Assembly: GCA_963920705.1 (NCBI GenBank)
Contig: OY987228.1
Location: forward strand, 19,104,565 to 19,168,564
Reading direction: 5' to 3'
Length of the DNA stretch: 64,000 bases
DNA from: Odiellus spinosus
Taxonomy: Eukaryota > Arthropoda > Arachnida > Opiliones > Phalangiidae
The translations under genes were made by a program, and so were the position numbers. Below the pieces are notes generated by a model. The model searched no databases. It saw only the letters and a list, made by a program, of their open reading frames with translations, and had not been told where the DNA came from. This document shows positions 48,417 through 61,488 of the stretch, one piece after another (the stretch's first letter is position 1; the number at the start of each line of letters is the position of its first letter).

Positions 48417-51270
48417 AGCCCCTCCCCCTGGCGATAAAATCGTAAAAGTTTAAGTTCATTTATACCTCCTCCTTTTGACGGGATTAGATTGTAGTACAGA
48501 CTCATTTAAATATTTGTTTGGTTTCCAAAGATGTACAAGAGAACAACTCCGAGTTTAAGTATTATTTTACATCCAAGTTGTTGATTAAAATCTTTCAAGC
48601 GTAATTCCTATTATAATATAAAAGAGAAGATTTCTATTTGAGTTCGAGAATTAGGCTTAGTTGAGTTTGAATATACTTCGTAAACAATTTAGCTGCAAAA
48701 TTAATGGAAAGCGCTTTAAATTTCCTTTCCCCATCTGTCTCTATTGAAACTTGACTGAGGATATTCGCTAGCCTTATATAATTGCTAATTGAAAGGTTGA
48801 TTTGCGACTTAACGATTGTTTTATAGGCTGGGGAGAAGCGGCGCCGCCCGGTTATCATTTTAAACTCTGAACGATGCGTTCGTCTTGATCGGAAACATCA
48901 CGCCACTCTTTAACGATTGTTTAAAGCGCCTCTCAATTAACGACTAACGTTGCTATTTATATATTAACAGGGAAGAACAATACGTCACCCGCGCTCCCTT
49001 AAATTTATTATATGACAAAAGTTTTCCCCTAACGAGTCGATATTCGGACATCTTGGACCCGATAATAACCCCTTTCCCTTCCTTTTAGATATATCTCGTT
49101 ATATAATATATATAACTTAATTGAAATACCGGTACACGGAAAATTTGCATACGATTAACTCGCGAGTAATAATGGCGTTTTGAAATTTTCGGGGATATAT
49201 TTTCCATATCTCTAATGAAAGGTTGATGTAAAATTATTAAAAATAAGGTTTTGAAGGGAGAATGAAATCGGATAAGCGAAATTTTATTTACTACTAAAAT
49301 TTTTACTTCTACTGGCAACAAATTACCGTTTTAGATAATTAGAAGTTACTTTACTTGAATATATTCGACTATAGCTGATTCAAGTCATAATGCGCGAGCA
49401 TCAGTTTTGGCTCTATAATAGACACACAACTAGATAACTAAATCTGTAATTTACCATGGTTAATTACCAGGGTAAGGGTAATTTACGATTTGCTCTGTTA
49501 AAAGTACCGAAATGTTAATTTATAATTTAAAACTCTACACGCAAACACAGTAATGACATAGTTATTCCGAAATATTCGGCTTTAATTTTCTACTGTTGTG
49601 GTAATTGTTATATGTGTATACTCAAAGTTTTTAATAAGAATTAACCAAATTACAAAAATAGTAACTTGATTTTTCGCGAGTAATGAGTGACACCACAAAT
49701 TTAAGATTTTACTATTCATTATACCGTTTAAAGGTGAGCTTTTAGGAAATCAACCCACGCCTAGAAATCTGGATAAGGCTAACCATATATATAATTAGTT
49801 TTACGTCCCGAGACACTCTGAAACCCATTATATAAAACGGCGGGAAATATTATTTCCCCATAACTTCTTGACCTTCTTCGTAATAAAAGGAAATATGGGA
49901 AAGTCTAGAATGTTAATGGGGGTACGGAGAGCCATAATCTCTTATCCAGGGGCACTCCATTAGAGCCACCATCCTCCTCCTCCAAATAGATGACCCCTAT
50001 ATGAACTCGTCGATTTCTCCGCGCCGAAAGTCTCCGTGAGTGAGCTTTAGGTCCCTTTTTCTCCTTCAGCTCTATTAATAGGTGTCACCCTTAATCCTAG
50101 TGTCGGCCTAGTCTCCCGGGGTTTCTAAAAATCCATCTTGGATGACCGGTGAACTCTTTCCCATTCCCTAGCAGCTCTTCCGCGTTCGTCTTCCTCTTAC
50201 GTAGTCCGTACCTAGCTCGCTCTTCCAACTAGTAGAGTTTCGAGACCTCGCCACCATCTTACCTTTTTATCGATTGGTTCTCTCTCGGAGCAACAAGGTT
50301 CCTTGGGTCGTTGCGTATTGTGTTTTGGGAAAGAGTGGAAGCCTGCTGTACCTTCCTATATTCGCCCTAAAGGCCGACAGACAATTGTGAAAATATCCGC
50401 GATTTTTAGCTCCTAAAAACACTATTTTGCTACATTTAAAATTAGTTAAAGGCACAATTTAGGAATAAAAAATGAAACCCCAGTTAAAGTTTGGTGTTTA
50501 AATTAATTTCTAAAGTTTTGATTAAGTTTGCGTGTAAGTGTTGTATAAAATAAGAAGCCAGCGGCTCTCGTCTTTAACAATCCACATTTTCCAATATATT
50601 CTGACAGCGTAGCTTTCGCCTTCTGGCGTATTTTTTAACAAACACAATCGCGATAGCGTTGTTGAACGCTGAAATAATATGATTGGCTCGGAGTACTTTG
50701 AAATTAAAACCAGCAAAGCAATTTCAAAATTTAAATTAAGTACCGAAATGTTGCGTAAAATTGTAGAAATGTTTTTATTCCTAATTTTACGCAAATATAC
50801 CGAAAATAAATTCAAAAGCTCTTTCCCATAAATGGGCCAAATTAATAATAATAAAAAAAAGCGTGGTCCGAAGAGATTTACCATGAAAATTCTTCTAAAA
50901 CCACTTTGACGTCATTTCCGACCTAAATATGAAATCAACCTAGGTCAAAAGAACGTGCTTATTCTCTAAAAATATTTTTCTGATCTTCTCCCTTTAACCA
51001 AACTTCCTGGTAAAAAATACCGCCAAAATTTTCACGCTGAAAAAAAAAATTGATACGAAAGAAAATTTGGAAATCTTTTGTCAAGGGAATGTAAAATGTT
51101 AAAATTCGTTTTTCGAAAATTTAATTTCCGCAAATTATATTTTTAAGTCAATACGTTTGGTGATTTCTCTCGTAACTTTTCTCTGTACCTATACAGGGTG
51201 TTTCGAAAATGGTGGTAGGACCGAGCTGCAGTGGGCTTTTAGTAGTAGTACGTGGAGCCGTTTAAGAGTT

Positions 51271-51454
51271 ACGAAATGAATCCTGTGCGAATGACCCCTT
51301 AACGTACATTAATAAACGTGTACTAAATGATAAAATACCCTTAATTATTTAGTTGGATTTTTAAAAGCACGCGCTTGATAAAAAATTGATTTTAGCATCG
51401 AGTATACGTTTATTAATGTACGTTAAGGGGTCATCCTCAAATGATTCATTTCGT
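51271..51454. repeat. Inverted repeat around TTAACGTACATTAATAAACG
   Basis: Left arm 51271-51318 and right arm 51406-51454 are complementary (GACCCCTTAACGTACATTAA), with a 90-base loop. ACAGGGTGTTTCGAAAATGG, a start often seen on insect DNA elements, lies 70 bases before it. Confidence 0.7.
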
Positions 51455-52002
51455 CTCTCTGTTCTGTAATTTCTTTAACACGTCCACTGGAAATTTATCA
51501 ATCCGAATTGTGGCAGTAGTTTTGTTTTAATCAACCAAATAAGTATTAATGTTGAATTTTCTAAAATTAGAATCCATGGTAAAGTAATATTTTTAAAAAA
51601 ATTATAGAAGAAACGCGTGGAGTAGATGAATTTGAGTTTTTATTTTTAAAAAACTGAAAGCTTTCTCGCCACAGTTTTTTAAAAACAGAAAATTAACTTC
51701 ATTTACTCCTTTTATAAAAATTTGTAAAACGGTTTAACAAAAATCTAACCTCATTCCATAATCTTTATTTATTGTTAAATTGCTGTACAACAAGGTTTAA
51801 TATTTTGAAATCCTCATTGCAATTAACGGCTTATTTATGGTGTTTCCAAGACTCATAAATACTACAACTATATTCATTAAAGCTAACCTGAGTTCCCTTA
51901 CTCCTTTTATTTTTAATCTTCAAAAGGACAGGTGCCAAGCAAGCACAAGCTTAGGGCTTACATGGGAGGATCAATTAGCCGACGCGAGTAAAGCTGTCTT
52001 TC

Positions 52003-52113
<111 letters not shown>

Positions 52114-52153
52114 CCAAAAGTTTATCGCTTCATTCCATAAAAGTAAACAACTA

Positions 52154-52442
52154 CTATCAGCAAAGGTCCGGGTTAATGTGCTAGCCCATCACTTAAAACT
52201 ACCCAAAAAAAGTCATTACCCCTGTCTGGCTCAAGTGGTTTGGACTCTTCCTCGATATTTTGACTCGGGAGACAGGGACGGAATTTAGGCGGGCCGCGCT
52301 TTGCTAAATTGTCTTCCCCCAACTACGTAATATCTCCAAAGATTAATTGACGCTTCCGATTTCACAATTTACACCTTGTGCGGCCGATAGAGTGTCTCGA
52401 ATCAGAATCTGCCGGTACATTTACCTTGACCTTTGCTGATAG
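52154..52442. mobile_element. Inverted-repeat element G, copy 2
   Basis: About 289 bp with ends CTATCAGCAAAGGTC and GACCTTTGCTGATAG, each next to TA, which fits a Tc1/mariner-type TA target. The interior (about 52160-52330) is the reverse complement of 3809-4016. Confidence 0.75.
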
Positions 52443-53893
52443 TATTAAACTGCGAGGGATTGTTTACTTTTATGTAATGTTTTGTTTACTTTTGATGTAA
52501 CTTTAACCAAGTTTGCGCAAACAAAACGAACAGAGTTCAGCTTCGACATTGCAATGAGTTCAAAGCTATGGTTCAAGAGTCTGCTACTATAGCTAACGAA
52601 CAATTTATTATTTTTGACGTTGTGCGTGTGAAATCATAATCATTTCCTATTGGTATAAGTTCGCGACTCTGAAAAATACACAATTTAAGCATTTCACATT
52701 CCCTTTCAGCTCTCTTTTTCCCACTATGCCGATTTCTTTAGCGTCCATTTTTTTTCTTACGTTGAAGCTTCCCTAGATCTTCGACAATTCTATTCCATTG
52801 TAATTCTATCCTCGCGCTATCTATTCCACTGAGAATTTCCATTTTCATAGCTGTACGCGGTACGTGTATTCGCCTTTTACCTTATATACTATCATTTGGT
52901 AAGTGAGGTAACTCAGGCAACCAACTACTAGGGATCAACGAAAGGGAAAGTTATAGATATATATTCAAAACAAATTTTTTTCATTTTTTTTTATTATTTT
53001 ACAATTATATTGGAAATTTAAATCGTATTTGGCTCGAGGTACCACCCTAATACTTTGTCTTGATGTCTTTTTCATATAGACTAGTATACATTGATTCTGA
53101 CTCGTTTCGGGCCTTGTCAAATTGAGCTCATTTGGTCCAAAAAATGATCCAAATTGGGAGCATTTTAAAATGAAAAGTAAAACCTACGTCACACTATAGG
53201 TAAAACACCCTCGCGAATTTTTAAAATTCAAAAGATAAAATTCGCTTCACTTTAACTCTTGCAATAAATTCTACCTTTCAACCGCAACCTTCTGTGGTTT
53301 CGCAAATTAGTTGTTGGTCAAGTCGTACACGAAAGAATCTTTTTATCCTTTTAACTACGCTTTTACTTAATTATATTGTTTCTAAAAAGGTTTGTCGATT
53401 CTGGCTACGACATTTTAAAAGTGAAGAACGGAAGACAAGGCCCCGCATTTTGGTTCCGCGGCGTTAGTTGACCCCAGTTTTTCTTTAATGGCTTACCATA
53501 GTTGCCTCTATTCGCGGCTTGGAAAGCTTTTCGGGGGATATTCCCAGCGGAGCTTGCCGCTTTTCTCTCTATAAGGTATTATCCCTCCTTAACGTTCTCA
53601 AACTTAGTCGTAAAAGGAAGGGCCGCGAAAGGGTATGTACTCTTCGTAAAGTCTTCCCGCGAATATTTGACCACTCATAAAGGGTTCCACGCGCATCTTA
53701 GAGTCTAACACCAGCCATTTATATACTCTTTATAATCCGAGGGAATTAAACTGGTCTGGAATGTCATTATTTCCGTATAGTGGAAGACATTCTATCTTAT
53801 GAATTACACTCTCAATCTTCTCCTTTATCGTTAAATGTTATTATTTATTTAATTAATACGACGTTTAAGCTTTTACGTAACTTTTCCTAAAAG
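52443..53893. other. Non-coding, nothing recognised
   Basis: AT-rich spacer; the 68-codon open frame at 53502-53708 has no recognisable domain. Confidence 0.65.
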
Positions 53894-54150
53894 CGGAAGC
53901 CGATGAAACCCTCCTTTGAAGTCTATTACTCCCGGGTCTTGTCTACCCCTCTCTGTATGGGTTAGTTTCAAAAAGCGCGATTCGTACGCCTCCTAACGGT
54001 AGATATTTTCGGAGCGGGAGTTCGTCGACAGGGGGGTACGAAGTAGGACCCCTCCGATCTCGTAAAATTGTGAATTTTACCCATACAGAGAGGAGCGCTA
54101 TATTGAACATTAGAGTAGTAGACTTCAAAGGAGGGTTTCATCGGCTTCTG
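53894..54150 (+). mobile_element. Family A MITE, copy 6 (internally deleted)
   Basis: 257 bp with both ends intact and perfect 7-bp duplication CTAAAAG. About 80 bp is missing from the centre, between GAGTTCGTCG and ACAGGGGG. The first TIR base triplet reads CGG instead of CAG. Confidence 0.92.
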
Positions 54151-57100
54151 CTAAAAGTCAATATGAAATTTTACTTCAATTCTTCGGTATTTTTCTTCTG
54201 ATAGCAATACGTCTGCTTTTGGAAATATTGACATACCGACGTAACCTTCGTAACGTACGTGTAAAATTTGTGAGAAGCCTTATTTCTTGGTAATGTTTTC
54301 CATTTCTCTCACCCTTCAACCCTGAGTTTCTATTTGGTATAACCTCTCTAGTTAGGCGGCTTTTCTCTGTTCGGTTGCCACTAATAAGACAAATAAAAGC
54401 CTAGGATGAAAGGTTTCGGTTGAGGCCAGGATGCGGGGATGATGTTCCTTCGACGCTTCGTAGAACCGAAATCAAGCTTTATTCTCTTCCCCATTACTTC
54501 TTTTGAAATCGGAGTTTCCATATCCGCATTTGTAAATATTCGGAAAATTATTTCATCCCTCTCTGGAGTTAAAATCATTTACAATTTATATCCAAAAATT
54601 CATAACATTTGCGTAATAAAATACTTCAAAATTATACACCATTAAATATAATTATAATTTTCCAAAATAAATGTTCTGATAATCGGCTTTAAAATTTCAA
54701 AATAATGCAAAAAATAAAATTTAGATATGTAAATATAGTTAGCCAGCAGATTAAATCATTATTTATGCTTTACCCCTAAATCCTCCATTAGATGGAACTA
54801 CCGTTACGAGCGTCTCATTCGGCGTTATGCGCCTGCGCGCACGAAACCTGGCCTGAAGGCAATTTAGGCGTCTCTAAGCATTACCCCGTCTTTTGAGAAA
54901 TGTTTCACCTTTTCCAATCGCCAGTGCTAGCTAATTTACCAGCTTAAGGTAGTTATTCGCTCGCGAATAAAAACAAAGGCATTACCGCGGAAATAACTGA
55001 TGTTTATTGGATAGGTTAATGAAAATTACAGCGAATAAGGTATGTAACGAAAAAAAAATAACATTTATTTTTCACAATCTGATAATTTTTGGTTAAGCCT
55101 TGGCCAACCCGAAACACGTGTAAATTTCTGCGGTGGCTCTATCTTTTAGAAGCACGCTTGTGATTTGTTACACTTGAAATTTGACACCTATTTTAATAGA
55201 TAATTATGAATAACAAAACCAGGTGTCTATATATCGTCCTCGAACGCGAGAAAGGTTTAAAACTAGTAACAAAACTTCGTGCGTGACTGCAATGGGATGT
55301 GCTAACCTCGAGGGGTCAGACACTCTCAAAGTCGAGTTCAGCTTTGACAGTGCATTGATTTTTAACTCTTTATGAACTCTGAATTCAGCTTTAATAGTGC
55401 AGAGTTCAAAAATTTTGTACACCTGAGTTCTCGAGTGTCTGCCTCCTCGTAGTAGTGTCTGCCTAGGCGTATGCTAGGCCCAAGTGTAAGAACAGATGGA
55501 AATTATTGTAGAAGGTAGGCACTATGTATCGCCCTAAAGTATTCTTAATCTCTGTATTTCCGTAGTAAGCTTGAAGAAAAGTGCCCAAAAAGTAGTTCTT
55601 TAATTTGATGGGGTTGTTATTAACGATTAATGAAGCTTTCAACTCTTGAAATTAAGATACAATGAGTACGCACACAGAAACCAATTCCAAAATTTAAATG
55701 ACCTGGGTTTCGGTTCTCGTTAAGTTTTCTTGTTATTTCCTATTAATTTCACAGGAAATCTCTGTTAGCTAGTTTAGCGTATATTGTAACAGTAATTTAT
55801 TACAGTGTAATCTTTTCACCTTCTCCTTCCGACTACACGCTTTGTTTTGATGACCCGAACTTCATTAAGTTCAAAGAGAGTGATATTTACACTTGAAAAT
55901 TAAATATTTGTGTTAAAATCGGGAAAATTAATTTTTATGGAGACGTCGCTTAAGTCTCGGGGCAGCCGTTTCAAAAAAGGATTTCCAATGCCAAACGGCT
56001 ATCGAAATCCGTTGAGGCGGACGTCTACAGTAACATCCTCCTCATCCCTTGCCCTAAACCTCCTTGATCTCGCTGAGCCTATAGTCAGAATCGGATTGAA
56101 ATTTCAGAACGGGCGAAGATAGGTTTAATATTATCTCTTTCAAATCAAAGCGTAATATTTAAGATGGCGCCTTTTTTCCTACTTGAAAACTAATTCTGAC
56201 CGTATGTTGATGTTCCTTTTGGGGTGTATACAGCATAGAGGTTTGCGTGTTATTATTATTATTTTTTTTTTCTTTTTCGGTCTTTATCCGAGCGCTAGAG
56301 CTTTCCTAATAATGACAGTATATCCCACTTTCTCTGAACATTAAAAGAGGAAATTTATTTCCTACCCTACATCGTATTCAGTTCTACCATAAGTATAATC
56401 TCTCTGTATATAAGTAAAATCTATCGACTTGTGGGTTCCTCCTGGTTCGTATAAGTTCACCGCGATTAACTTATAGAAAACTAGTAGTTAACTTATGGTT
56501 TTACGTAAAAGTTTCTCTTTTTTTTTTCCGGATATCGACGTATTAGAATTGCTCCGCGGCTATTAATGAAAAGAAAGTAGAAAGGGGAGGTGATGCTCGA
56601 TCCTTATGGCGTAAGAAATATTTCCTCTTCAATGATTGGTTTATGGGTGTTATCGGTAATCGAATTTGTTACGTTGTAAGATTGCGAAAACTTTTGCTCT
56701 ATAATGTTACGCGTTTGCTGTTATTGCTTAAAATTTTAAGCACCGAAGATATAATTTAATTAAATTAAATCTATCGTATCAATATCATAGCCAATTAAGG
56801 CTTTTATGACAAATTAATATGGGAATTAAGAGTAAATCTAGTGCTCAGACATTTTATTTTCGGATTGAACCTTTAAATCTAAGAATTGAAATTCGTAAAC
56901 AGATAATTTTTAAATGGATAGGGTATTCGTTTGGAGCTTTATCTCGAATTAAAACGTATAACACTGGATTCACATCCTTAGAATATTTGTGAAAAATAAA
57001 AGATATATATTTTAAATTTATTTACAATTCGAAGAAAATAGATAGAACAATAAAACCAAGCTTTTAGGTTTTAAATTTTATTATTTCATTTCTGAAGAAA

Positions 57101-58752
57101 TAGATATTTCATTTTTCTTCAGAAAATATTCTAGGATAGGCTGGCATTTTCGGATGAAAACAGACTCTAGTATTATTTTTGATTTTATCTTCAAGGATAG
57201 TCTATTTTTAGGTAAACGGATAATAACTGAATTAAGTAGAGCTATCATATCCTTCGTCTTATATAGATTCCAACTTTTGTGAAAGTCTATGGTATTCAAA
57301 ATTACTGAAAACTAATTCATTTACGTTAATTTAAAATTAATAACTTTCATATATACGCTGCAGTTAGTTTAAATTTAATTTATTTATATTCAGAACAATA
57401 GTTGTTTGAGAAACATCCCAAATTAAATTAAATTAGAATGTTAATTGAATGAGTGTTAACTTGTGATTTGAAATTATTCAAATTCACCCTGCGATAATCA
57501 ACTGTTAAATATAATATTATTAAATTAATTTCATGATTAAGAAATATGTCACAGCAACTATTTTTAAAAATAGACCAAGTTTATTTATTGACAAAGTTTC
57601 GGAGCCAACATTACATCATTATCTCCAACTAATTAATTTAAATATATGGTTAGTAAATTTAATTATTTAAGTTATTATATTTTAGTATTTTTATATTAAC
57701 ATAATATTATATACCAGTAATTTAAAAGTTGAAATTAAATAACTTAAATATTCAAATGGATTAACCAGAAATTTAAATATAAAATACATCAGAATGATTA
57801 AGTTTTAACTTTGGGTTTAGATGGGAATAATCTAGAAGTTAAATATATATATTTTTTTTTAATAAATAAAACTGGGGTAAAAATTGGAATAATTTCGCAA
57901 TTACGATCAACACTCTCGAAGCACGATATTTTAACTCGATTTCTTATACTAATTTTCGGTGTATTTTTTTATTATAATTCTCCAATTTCTTATTATCGTG
58001 AAACCTACATTAGAATCGATAAATCAATATTAATTCTATATCTTCCATACCTTATTGAACGGTTATCACTTACTAAACTTGGTTTCTTTCATAACCGCGT
58101 AAGGAGCCCTATAACTTTGTACTCGTTGCAATTTCCAAGTGAGATAGACTTATAGAGCCGCGAGGAACGAAGAAATTGCCTCTCTCTAGCGTTCCTATAC
58201 TCGAATAAAAGAAATTAAATCCAATAAAAAAAAATAAAGAAAGCGAGTAAGACGAAGCTAAAAATTGTTGGCAGAAACTATATATGTAGTCTTAGAGCTT
58301 ATTAGAAGAATCTTTCGATATATAAGCCTATATATATGGATTGAAGGCTCGCTGCAGAACTATATACTTCATGGTTTAGGCCTGTATACGAGCTATGGAA
58401 TTAGAGGCGCGACGCTCCTAGCTTATATTGGCTTTGTTGACATTAACAACGAGAAATGTGTATTATATATATCGTCCGTGCACTGTCCTATACCTAAAAT
58501 CGTCTTAGCGTTTTTAGGGGAGATGTCTTTCTTTTAGAGCCAAAAAAATGTAACTTTAAAATACGCATTTTTTTTACGAATTTTACAACAAATGTGAAGT
58601 TATCAATATTTAATCGTTTATCCACTTGTAAATTGTTAGATCGATACATTCTTGTTTAGTATGTCACCCATTTAATTATTTATTATATGTAGATGATTTA
58701 ATTCTTATTGAAGTAACATATTTGTCGATCACTGCGATTATATATATATATT
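54151..58752. other. Non-coding, nothing recognised
   Basis: Unique-looking AT-rich DNA, most extreme at 56700-57900. Open frames at 57811-58155 and 58265-58537 are hydrophobic by composition and show no family motif. Confidence 0.6.
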
Positions 58753-59089
58753 CAGAAGCCGATGAAACCCTCCTTTGAAGTCTATTACTCCCGGGTCTTG
58801 TCTACCCCTCGCTGTATGGGTTAGTTTCAAAAATCGCGATTCGTACGCCTCCTAACGGTAGATGTTTTCGGAGCGGGGGCTCGTCGAGCGAATATCTCTA
58901 GCAGCCTTGGAGTTCGTCCAAAAAACGTCGTCGTTTGTGGAGAGAGAGAATTTACAATTTTCCGTAGACAGGGGGGATGAAGTAGGACCCCTTCTAACTC
59001 GTAAAATTGTGAATTTTACCCATACAGAGAGGAGCGCTATATGGAACATTGGAGTAGTAGACTTCAAAGGAGGGTTTCATCGGCTTCTG
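58753..59089 (+). mobile_element. Family A MITE, copy 7
   Basis: 337 bp, perfect 7-bp duplication ATATATT in a (TA)-rich site. It mixes the left-half variant of one subfamily with the right-half variant (GGAACATTGGAG) of the other. Confidence 0.93.
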
Positions 59090-60411
59090 ATATATTATAT
59101 TTGTGTCTTTTATGAATTGAAAAATTCAAGGATTAGATTAGTCATTAAATTTATTATGGGATATGCCAGCTTGTTCAAAGTTTAGGGTTCGTTCACGTGT
59201 ATTTCACAGTTTAAAAATTGGTTCACAATTCACAATTTAGGATTTGGTTCGTAGTTTTGGTATATTTTGCCCGAATCACGAACTAAGGATTAGCGATCTT
59301 AACACAAATGTCGGGATTAGGCTTAGCGTGCAATAACAGTGCCTGCATTAAATTACACGTTGTTGTGTAAAAGAATGCCTCCCTAAAAGCAATCTAAATC
59401 GGAAAAATTTTGAGTTACAATCATGTGTCTCCATCGTAGCGCTGATAATATTCTTGTTTGCGAGTGTAGGAGGAGAATTGCCTAGTAGGAATTCCGTAGA
59501 GAGTATCAGTAGGGAGGGGATATTAAATTGGGCTTGTCTCCGTCTCTCGTCACTTGACCCTTTCGCCGTGACCAGAATTGACGCGATTCCGAAGCCCAGG
59601 TGATGCTCTCTTTCCTATATCCCTTCCTCCACCTTTTGCTTCATCCTGGACGTAGTTTTTAGTTACGCCGAAACTTGTTTTTCGTCACTATAGCGATCAT
59701 GTTTAGGACCGCGCCGCCGCTGATTTGGTCAATCTCTACAAGATGTTTTTGTCTATTTCTTCTAATTTTTTTATTTTATTTTTTTTTTGTCTCTCTCTAC
59801 TAGATTTTTCTTTTTAAATCCCAGCGTTCTAACTAGAATTTTAGATTCAAATTGGCTCCGGTTTTAAATGAGCACGCTGCTGCTTAAAACGAAAACCCCT
59901 TAACTCGAAAACCTTAACTTGATTATGACCACAAACGTTGTCTTGTTGCGTAACTACCTTGCCAACACTAACCATTTTGTTATTTATCTTCACCAGTCGC
60001 GTGGCTGAAATTTTTCAATCTAGACAGTGTCATATACTCTTCCTCAGTGTTACCTTAGATTGTCTAGCGCGTGGGACGATGTCGAACACCTTTGCTTCGC
60101 CTTTTTCCGATAAGCTTATAAAGTCTCCTTTACTTCGCGCTTAGGTTGTCACGGAAAAAACCTGACGCTTTTAAAAGGCAGAATGAAGCCGGACAACTAA
60201 TTTATTTTATCGATAAGGTACAGATTTACGGCATTAAATTCAATGAAAAACATTCGATCAGTCAGAAAACGCGCGTGACACGTGTGCCGGGAAATCTATT
60301 AAATCAAAAATGATTTGTAATTGGTCGAAGTTATAAGGACTTCTTTTAATTGCCACTATAATGAGTAAATAAACTCAATAAAAAAAATTAAAAATCCCTT
60401 GTTGTCCGACT
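59090..60411. other. Non-coding, nothing recognised
   Basis: Spacer between family A copy 7 and tandem-armed element 2. A TAGGCTTAG motif occurs at about 59317. Confidence 0.6.
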
Positions 60412-61114
60412 GGTATGTACCCATTTCGCCCAAAATATTTCGCCCAAAATTATCTATTCCCATTTCGCCCAAGGCATTTTTTGCCCAAAATTATCTATTC
60501 CCATTTCGCCCAATCCTATTTTGCCCAATCGCTTTATCATTTGGCCCTAAATTATCTCTTCCCATTTTGCCCAAACTAAAAATTCCTTTTCTCAATTCGC
60601 CCAATCCCAATTTGCCCAATCGTTTTATCAGTTAGCCTAGAATTATCTATTCCCATTTCGCCCAACCCAAAAATTTCTCTTCCCTTTTCGCCTAAAACGA
60701 TTAAAGCTTAAACCTTTTAAAATTTAAAGTCTTAGTAGGCCAAAAAAGTGACTTTTATTTAATTTAGGTTAGGTTAGGTAAGGTTAGGTTAGGTTAGGTT
60801 AGGTTGGGGGGAAAAAGTGGAAAAATGTGACTTGGGCAAAATGAGATTGGTCCAAATCAAAATTGGGCGAAACGAGATTGGGCGAGAAGACATTAGGCCA
60901 AATGGGAATTGGGCCAAATGGGAATTGGGCCAACGGGAATTGGGCGAAAAGAAATTGGGCCAAATGGGGTTGGGCGAATTGGGATTTGGGCGAAAAGAAA
61001 TTGGGCGAAATGGGAATTGGGCGAAATGAAATTGAGCGAAAAGAAACTGGGCGAAATGGGAATTGGGCGAAATGAAATTGGGCGAAAATAAATTGGGCGA
61101 AATGGGGGTAGACC
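60412..61114. mobile_element. Tandem-repeat-armed inverted element 2 (GGGCGAAA type)
   Basis: The left arm consists of irregular repeats of CCCATTTCGCCCAA with interspersed ATTATCTATT. The right arm is the inverted equivalent (TTGGGCGAAATGGGAA). The core at about 60766-60806 is TTAGG/GGTTA telomere-like repeats. The outer ends GGTATGTACCCATTTCGCCC and its near complement are flanked by GTCCGACT and GTACGACT, a 7 of 8 match. Confidence 0.7.
60766..60806 (+). repeat. Interstitial TTAGG-type telomeric repeat
   Basis: About eight GGTTA units with one variant (GGTAA), inside the core of the element 60412-61114. TTAGG is the ancestral arthropod telomere repeat. Here it is part of a dispersed element, not a chromosome end. 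Confidence 0.75.
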
Positions 61115-61151
61115 GTACGACTTTGATAACGGCGTTTGTATTAGATAATCC

Positions 61152-61488
61152 CAGAAGCCGATGAAACCCTCCTTTGAAGTCTATTACTCCCTGGTCTTGT
61201 CTACCCCTCTCTGCATGGGTTAGTTTCAAAAAGCGCGATTCGTACGCCTCCTAACGGTAGATATTTTCGGAGCGGAAGTTCGTCGAGCGAATATCTCTAG
61301 CAGCCTTGGAGTTCGTCAAAAAAACGTCGTCGTTTGTGGAGAGAGAGAATTTAGAATTTTGCGTACACAGGGGGTATGAAGTAGGTCCCCTCCGATCTCG
61401 TAAAATTGTGAATTTTACCCATACAGAGAGGAGCGCTATATGGAACATTAGAGTAGTAGACTTCAAAGGAGGGTTTCATCGGCTTCTG
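61152..61488 (+). mobile_element. Family A MITE, copy 8
   Basis: 337 bp, perfect 7-bp duplication ATAATCC. It lies 38 bases beyond the end of the tandem-armed element 60412-61114. Confidence 0.93.

Larger units (their letters stand above)
46426..51270. other. Downstream non-coding region
   Basis: Apart from repeats H and I (47.6-48.4 kb) I see no gene. The 48640-48700 stretch shares the TAGGCTTAG motif with about 32110. A less AT-rich patch at 49960-50280 has no open frame of note. Confidence 0.6.

Noticed and set aside
57811..58537. Two hydrophobic open frames (114 and 90 codons)
   Set aside because: Hydrophobicity follows from T-rich composition; no motif, homology or splice context.
60789..61229. 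146-codon minus-strand frame and several 60-70-codon plus-strand frames
   Set aside because: They translate the GGGCGAAA repeats and run into the neighbouring MITE; not a gene.
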